From contig OW121741.1 in NCBI GenBank assembly GCA_933228675.1, forward strand, positions 38,965,952 to 39,029,951: a DNA stretch of 64,000 nucleotides. Reading direction: 5' to 3'. The stretch's first letter is position 1. The number at the start of each line of letters is the position of its first letter. The notes beneath the pieces are model-generated. The model searched no databases, had not been told where the DNA came from, and was given only the letters and a program-made list of their open reading frames with translations. This document shows, in pieces, positions 36,101-45,100 of this stretch. The stretch is from Stomorhina lunata (Eukaryota > Arthropoda > Insecta > Diptera > Rhiniidae). A program made the translations under genes and the position numbers.

Positions 36101-39100
36101 GGACCGATGAGGATATTTTTCAACGTGCTCGCCGCACTGTAATCGCTACCTTGCAGAATGTTATTATGTATGAGTATTTGCCGGCATTTTTGGGTTCAGA
36201 TGTTCCTCCTTATGAGGGCTATAATCGTGATATACATCCCGGTATTGGTCATGTATTCCAAGCAGCTGCCTTTCGTTTTGGTCACACTATGATTCCGCCG
36301 GGCATTTATAGACGTGATGCCGAATGTAATTATAAGAAAACGCCAATGGGTTATCCGGCTATACGATTGTGTTCGACATGGTGGGACTCGAGTGTAAGTA
36401 AAGTTTATTGTGATATTATTTTCAAGATCTGATTATAGAATGTTTATTTAAGCGTTTGTGTGGATTACGGAGCTTTCATATGTATCATCATCCACAATAT
36501 TTTAAAGATATATAGGGTCTTTTTTTATATGCCCTCGACATTTAAATTCAAATAAAACAACCTTAAATGAGATCAAAATGATGTAGCACTATTAGTTAGA
36601 GGAACGTTTTCGAGCACACTTAGGGACATACTTCAAAGAGCCCTTGTTACCCTGGCAAATTAGGCGGATAACAACGGTCTTTCGGTGAACCCAAAGGAAA
36701 CCGAACTTGTTCTGTTTACCAAGAGGTACAAGATCCCACTAGTTGAATCTATCTCCTTGAGCGGTACTAAAATGTCTTTCGCGGACTGTGCAAAGTACCT
36801 CGGAGTAATATTAGACAAGCAACTGGATTTCAAGATCAATATCTAAGACAGGGCGAAAAAAGCTACAGTAGCACTTTACTCTTGTAAAAGGGCAATCGGA
36901 AAACAATGGAGCCTAAGACCTCGTATTGATTATTGGTTGTATACAGCAGTAGCAAGACCTATAATGCTATATGGCGTTATGGTCTGGTGAAAAGCTCTTC
37001 AAAATTCCAAGAACTGTGAAGTACTTAAAAGGGTTCAACGAATAACTAGCCTGTGTTTCGCACCCGTGATCCATATCATCTGACCCGTGATCCGTATCAT
37101 CTGATGCACTAAATGAAAATCTGCATTCGCTGCCTCTATAGACTGCTGCGTTTGGAGCAAATAGACTGAGGGAGCTGTCACAGTGGTCGGACAATAGCTT
37201 TGGTTATATCGTAGTCCTTAACACGATTCCTGGCATACCGAGAATCACTGATTACTCTTCGGCCGAACTATTGTTCGATAAGAAGTACCATATCCTCATA
37301 CCAGATAGAGATGCATGAAACAGCAGCACTTCTTGTAAAAGGCAGTATATAGACTTCATAATCAAGTAAGCTTCGGATACTACTCCAAAGCTGTAGGCCC
37401 AAATGACAGCCAAGCTGCCATTAAATCTCTGAACTCTGTCTTCCTGAATTCAACATTAGCCCTGAAATCCGCAAATCTCTTAATGAGATGGCCTAGCAGT
37501 TCAGTATAAACCTCATATGGGTGCCGGGCCTCAAAAATATTACAGAGAATTGCAGTTCAGACGAGCTTTCAAGACTACCTTACCAATTCCAGCCGAAATG
37601 GAGTCCGTGGGCATGCCTCTAGCCACTTGCAAGCTCCTACTGCGAGAGAGATCCAACTTTTTAGCAAATGATAAGTGGACGTCTGTTAATGGCCGTTTTT
37701 TCTTTAAACAGATGTGGCCCTGTTTAGACAGGCAACAATCTCACAGATTGCTGTCATTATCAAGACCCGATGTCTCATTGCTCGACATGCAATCAGGCAG
37801 AAGGTTACTACGAATGACCTTTACAGAAGCTGCGGAGACGAGGAGGAGACTGAACCGTTAAAACATCTTCTATGCACTTGCACTGCCCTAGCGAACATTA
37901 GGGGATTAATTTTGGAGTCACTTTTCTTAAGCAACCTAGACAATCTGGCTGGTATTGATATTTGCCGACTTAAGAACTTTTTAAAGGGCTCGGGATTGTT
38001 CAACAGACGAAGCTTGTGATATGTTATTTGACTAGCTTCCGTGGTATCACAATGAACTTCGTAGTCTACTGCCACTTTAACCAAACCTAACCTAACCTAT
38101 CATCAAAATTCGTTTAAGAGACCCATGGATACAATAAGTTGAAGGCTATAACATCGGTTAAATGTCCGCCACGTTTTCTCTGAGTCTGATTTCTCATGAC
38201 TCTGAAATCTGGCTTAATTAGACCAATAGCATAGATAATGTTCTTTTGGAGAACGTCTGTGGCTTGTGTCTTATTCGCATATAACTATTACTTAAGATAA
38301 GCCCACAAGAAAAAGTCTAAAGTGCTCAAAGCCCAAACTCTCAGTTTCCAGTTTACATCTCTTTACCTGAGATAACCATCCAAATTGGGCATAGTTTAGT
38401 GGCACGTAGCGCCGTTCTATTAAAACTACATGTCGTTGGTCACCCTTAACAACTTGAGGAATTGGAAAATGCCGATGACGTATGTCTAAGTTTTCACATT
38501 CAATATCTCTTTTAAGAAAATACAGACGTTATAAATGTTGAATTTAGATCCAGGCATAATCTTGCCTGGATCTAGAAGAGAAGATTATGCCTGCCGTAGC
38601 CAGGCATAATCTTGCCTGGAGGCTACGGCAAAGTTATAAGATGTGTAGGTACCTTCAACTATATTGGTAGTTCATCTTCTTCTATCATCCTTGACTCCCA
38701 GTGAAGCTTGTGGAGCCTTATATATGGGCAGATGAAGTTATCCTTGGAGTGTTTGAGGAAAATTCTACAAGGAATCTTTGGACCAGTCTGCGTCAACAAT
38801 GAGTATCGACATCGAATGAACCATGAGCTGTATGAGTTATACGCTGACATCGATGGAAAGACTAAGTAGAAGAAAATCTTGGTATACGAAATTGGAGAAT
38901 ATGCGCACATAACAAGAGCCTCACATATGCATCAGAAATGAAGATCTACTGAATAAATCCCTGCTCCTTCAGAGGAATTTGAGCGCTTCAATGAAATCCA
39001 CAGGGAAGAAGCAAATGCTCGAACGTGGAGAAGGTCTATTGACATGGAGTTGAAAACAGCTATTCGTGGAATTACCTTAGCCCTACAACTCCAGACATAA

Positions 39101-42100
39101 TCTTGCCTGGAGGCTACGACAACGTTATGGGATGTGCAGGTACCTTGAACTGTATGGGTAGTTTGGTATATACCAAAGGTAACATCTTCGTTCGTCATTC
39201 TTTAATCTATTTGGAAACAACTAAGTAACAATTCGGATGTCAAGTTCATCCTGTTTTATGGTTAAGAGAACAAATTCCATCGACGTGAAAGTGCAAACCT
39301 TTGCAAACAAATGCTTACGTCATTTGAAGATCTGCAGAGTTATTTCAGCGAAAAAGGCGATGGATAGGCCACACGCTTCAAAGGTTATATATCAACATTG
39401 CTCTACAAGCGCTTCGGCTCTAAATGGTTGAATCGATATCCAATGTACACCCTTTAAACAACCTGAGGACTTCGAATTTGCCGATCACGTTTGTCTCTAA
39501 ACCTCCACTTTCAGGAAAATATTGACGCCATAAGTGTTTAATCTCAAGCAGATCGGCTTTAAATCAATATTTCCAGTCATAATCTACGGCAAAGTTATGG
39601 GCTGTTTGGTATCTACCAGAGACAAAATCTTCGTTCGTCATTCTCTAATCTATTTGGAAACAAATAAGTTACAACTCTAATGTCAAGTTCATCCTATTTT
39701 ACGGTTGAAAAACTTGGAAACGAACAAATTCCATTGATGTGAGCCTGCAAACGAGTGCTTACGGCACTCCTTAATATATGATGGCCAAATTTCATCAGAA
39801 ATTAAATCCATAGAACGTCTATTGATATGGAGTTGCAAACAGCTAACTATTCATGGAATTACCTTAGCCCTACAATTCCAAACATAATCTAGCCTGGAGG
39901 CTACGGCAAATTTTTGGGATGTGAATATTTCAGCGCTTCGATCAAATCCAGCGGGAACAAGATCCTGCTAGAACATGGAGAAGCTCTATTGATATGAAGG
40001 TGCAAACAGCAAACCATTCTTGGAATTACCTAGCCTAACAACTCGCAAAAGAGTCCGATATAAGGGAATGGTTAAAGCTCTATGCTTCACTAGTAGTCAA
40101 GGATAACATAAAAAGCTTTAAAGATGACCGTTAAAAACTTGAAAGTTCGGAAGTTCCAGTTTAATAGAAATGGTATCTCCATATACGAAGTGATGTTAAG
40201 AAAAGCTCAAACTATTCAAGGGATCTGAGTATTATAGTAATTCTATAGAAATATAGCGCTGTAGCAGGATCATATAATATATATGTGATAATAGATAAAA
40301 ACCGGGTTTGTTCAGAAGAGCCATTTTAAAGATTTAAATATTTTTTTTTACCTTATAGTGTTACCCTTATTTTTTTACCCGTAGGTCCTTTCTCAATGCG
40401 CTGTCACATATACTGATATCATATACAAAAGCTCTTGATAAAACAATGATAGCAACTTGCTGAAGGTTTTGATTCCATTTTCAGCTGAAGCTTTTGGTCA
40501 AGTCTATTTAATACAGAAAGTGGATCGCTATAGGCATAAAAGAACTATAATTTCTTTAAGCTTTTCCTAAAGCTACATTTCTAAGTCGATTATTTAAACT
40601 TTTATATTGATCATTTAGGTCCGTTAACATCACAAATTTCTAAATTCATATTTTGTTCTTGTTTCTATAGACCATATCTAGTTCTTTATTTCTTTCATCA
40701 ATAAAACTAATAGCATATTTTATATTTTCAGGACTTCCTTACAGATACCACCATCGAGGAGATTCTAATGGGTCTGTCTTCACAAATATCCGAACGTGAA
40801 GATCCTGTACTTTGTTCCGATGTGCGTGATAAACTCTTTGGGCCTATGGAATTTACCAGACGTGATCTGGGCGCCCTTAATATTATGCGAGGTCGTGATA
40901 ATGGTTTGCCCGATTACAATAGCGCTAGAGAAGCCTATGGTTTGAAAAGGCGCAAAAGTTGGAACGACATAAATCCCGAACTATTCGCCAAACAACCCGA
41001 TCTCTTGCAAATGTTGATCTCGGCCTATAATAATCAATTGGATGACGTGGATGTTTATGTGGGTGGCATGCTGGAGTCGTATGGTCAACCTGGTGAACTA
41101 TTTACGGCCGTTATTAAGGAACAATTTCAGCGTGTAAGAGATGCTGATCGCTTTTGGTTCGAAAACGAACAGAATGGTATCTTTACGAAAGAGGAAATTG
41201 AGGAGATACGTAAGATACGAATGTATGATATCATTGTGAATAGTACGGATATAAATGAGAATGATATTCAAGAGGATGTGTTTATGTGGCATGAGGGAGA
41301 TCCCTGTCCCCAGCCAATGCAATTGAATGCCACCGAATTGGAGCCTTGTACTTACTTGGAGGGCTATGATTATTTCTCGGGTTCGGAATTGATGTTTATT
41401 TATGTCTGTGTCTTTTTGGGTTTTGTACCAATTCTCTGTGCTGGAGCTGGTTATTGTGTGGTCAAACTTCAGAATAGCAAGCGCAGAAAGCTAAAAATAC
41501 GCCAAGAGGCTTTAAGAGCTCCCCAGCACAAGGGTTCGGTGGATAAAATGTTGGCTCGCGAATGGTTGCATGCCAATCACAAACGTTTGGTTACCGTTAA
41601 ATTTGGTCCCGAGGCTGCCATTTATACTGTAGATCGTAAAGGTGAGAAGTTACGAACTTTCAGTTTGAAAACTGTTGATGTGGTCACCGTAGAAGAATCG
41701 GCACATAATCATATCAAGAAGAAACCCTATATACTACTAAGAGTGCCCAATGATCATGATTTGGTTTTGGAATTGGAATCTTATGGCGCACGCCGAAAGT
41801 TCGTTAAGAAACTAGAAGACTTTTTAATTTTACACAAAAAGGAAATGACTTTGGTGGAGGTGAATCGTGATATGATGTTGGCAGGTGCCGAAACGCGAGA
41901 AAGAAGACAAAAACGTTTGGAGTATTTCTTCCGTGAGGCTTATGCCCTAACATTTGGCTTAAGACCGGGAGAGAGACGACGCCGTTCAGATGCTTCTACA
42001 GATGGTGAGGTGATGACTGTCATGCGCACTTCCTTGTCAAAAGCAGAATTTGCCGCTGCCCTGGGCATGAAACCCAATGATATGTTTGTACGCAAAATGT

Positions 42101-45100
42101 TTAATATTGTGGATAAAGATCAAGATGGCCGCATTAGCTTCCAAGAGTTTCTGGAAACCGTTGTGCTCTTCTCACGCGGCAAAACTGATGACAAACTGCG
42201 CATAATTTTCGATATGTGCGATAATGATCGTAATGGTGTGATAGACAAGGGAGAGTTAAGTGAAATGATGCGTTCTTTAGTGGAAATTGCTCGTACCACC
42301 AGTCTTGGTGATGATCAAGTAACAGAACTAATTGATGGCATGTTCCAGGATGTGGGCTTGGAACATAAAAATCATCTTACCTATCAGGATTTCAAGCTAA
42401 TGATGAAGGAATACAAGGGTGACTTTGTGGCAATTGGTTTAGATTGTAAAGGAGCTAAACAGAATTTCCTGGATACTTCCACCAATGTGGCCCGTATGAC
42501 CTCGTTTAATATAGAACCCATGCAGGAGAGACCACGCCATTGGATGCAAGAAAAATGGGATAGTTATATAACGTTTTTAGAGGAGAATCGCCAGAATATT
42601 TTCTACTTGTTTTTATTCTATGTCATCACCATCGTTTTGTTTGTGGAACGTTTTATACGTAAGTCTATTATATGAAGCTTTTTCCTAGGTCAAGCTTTTC
42701 TAAGCAGCATAGAAATTCTATGGCTTAGAAAAGATTGCTAACTCAAGTCTTTCTATTAAGCATAAGAAGTCTAAAACTAGCTCAAGCTTACCTATGAAAT
42801 ATAAAGTCCATTGCTAGCTCAAGCTTTTCCAGGAAAGCTTATCACTACCTCAAGTTTTTCTAAGAAAAAATAGGAAGTCTACAGGAAGCTTACTCTGTTT
42901 TCATTCTATTGCCAGCTCAAGCTTTTCTATAAAGCATAGAAAGTCCATCGCAAGTTCAAGCTTTTTCATGTTACATATTAAGTCTATCACTAGCTAAAGC
43001 TCTGTAACATAGGAAACCTAATGCTAGTTTAAGCTTTTCTATGAAATAGAAAGTCCAAGCTTAAGCTTTTCTAACCTAATGATAGCTCAAGTTTTTCTAA
43101 GAAAAATAGGAAATCTTCTGCTATCTCAAGCTTTACTATAAAACGTAGAAATTCTATTGTTAGCTCAAGCTTTTCCATAAAGCATAGAAAGCCCATCGCT
43201 AGTTCAAGCTTTTTTATGTAATCTAAATCTTTCTGAAGAAAAAGCTTTTATGTGAAACATATTCAGAAAGTCTTTTTATGATTCTTTAAAACTTTGCAAA
43301 ATTTCAGACTACTCCTTCATGGCTGAACATACAGATTTGAGACATATTATGGGAGTGGGTATCGCCATAACTCGTGGTTCTGCGGCTTCTTTGTCATTCT
43401 GTTACTCCCTACTTTTACTAACAATGTCCAGGTAACTTGAAAGTTTAATGTTGAGCATTTTTCTTAAGTTCCTTGTTTTCTTCCAGAAATCTTATCACTA
43501 AGCTCAAGGAATTTCCTATACAACAATATATACCTTTGGATTCTCATATACAATTTCATAAAATTGCTGCCTGTACCGCCCTGTTCTTTTCGGTGCTTCA
43601 TACAGTGGGTCATATAGTTAATTTTTATCATGTCTCAACACAATCTCATGAAAATCTTAGATGTCTAACGAGAGAAGTTCACTTTGCCTCGGACTATAAG
43701 CCGGATATAACATTCTGGCTGTTCCAAACGGTGACAGGTAAGTTAAGAACTAACTTTAACCCGAAATTTTACTCATTTTCTTGATATACTTTTTCCATTA
43801 AGGTACCACTGGCGTTTTGCTGTTTATCATTATGTGCATAATCTTTGTCTTCGCCCATCCCACTATACGCAAAAAGGCCTATAAATTCTTTTGGAATATG
43901 CATACCCTCTACATTGGCCTCTATCTTCTGAGTCTTATACATGGCCTGGCACGCCTCACGGGACCGCCTCGCTTTTGGATGTTCTTTTTGGGACCTGGCA
44001 TTATTTATACCTTGGATAAAATTGTTTCTTTGCGTACCAAATACATGGCCTTGGATGTCATCGAAACCGATTTACTGCCCTCTGATGTTATTAAGATTAA
44101 GTTCTATCGTCCACCAAATCTAAAATACCTTTCCGGACAATGGGTGCGTTTGTCCTGCACTGCCTTTAGACCTCATGAAATGCACAGTTTTACCCTGACG
44201 TCGGCACCTCATGAGAATTTCCTCAGCTGCCATATTAAGGCACAGGGTCCCTGGACCTGGAAGCTACGCAACTACTTTGATCCCTGCAATTACAATCCTG
44301 AAGATCAGCCCAAAATTCGAATTGAGGGTCCGTTTGGTGGTGGCAATCAGGATTGGTATAAGTTCGAAGTGGCCGTTATGGTGGGCGGGGGTATTGGTGT
44401 CACCCCATATGCCTCGATTTTAAATGATTTAGTCTTTGGCACTAGCACAAATCGTTATTCGGGTGTTGCTTGCAAAAAGGTTTACTTTTTGTGGATCTGC
44501 CCTTCACACAAACATTTCGAATGGTTTATCGATGTTCTCCGGGATGTGGAGAAGAAGGATGTCACAAATGTTTTGGAGATTCATATATTCATAACACAAT
44601 TCTTTCACAAATTCGATTTGAGAACAACAATGCTGGTGAGTATTCTGCGAGAGGAGGAATCTAATAGCTTGGTTGTGTATTGTAACTCAACTTTTATGGC
44701 GTTGCCAACCGCCAAAATGACATAATGTATGGCAACTGATAACCGATAACAGAAACTCAGTTGCCTTGTCAATTATTAATCATATTGTAGATGGCGACAG
44801 GAGTCAATTCTAGTTCCCAGTTATAGGTTATTTCAGCAACCGGGATTTTTTTTCTATAGAAAACTTTTGGTATACAATTTTTCTATAGAAAATTTTTGGT
44901 ATAAAATTTTTCAATAGAATATTTTTAGTATAAAATTTTTCTATACAAAATTTTTGGTATAAAAATTTTCTATACAAAATTTTTGGTTTCAAATTTTTCT
45001 TTAGAAAATTTTTGGTATACAATTTTTCCATAAAAAATTTTTGGTATAAAATTTTTCTATAGAAAATTTTTGTTTTAAAATTTGATAAAAAAAAAATGTT

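Noticed and set aside
44636..44725. Extension of the Duox exon frame to a stop at 44725.
   Set aside because: A good donor (GTGAGT) follows 44635, the next conserved Duox residues are at 46902, and the extension runs into a MITE inverted repeat.
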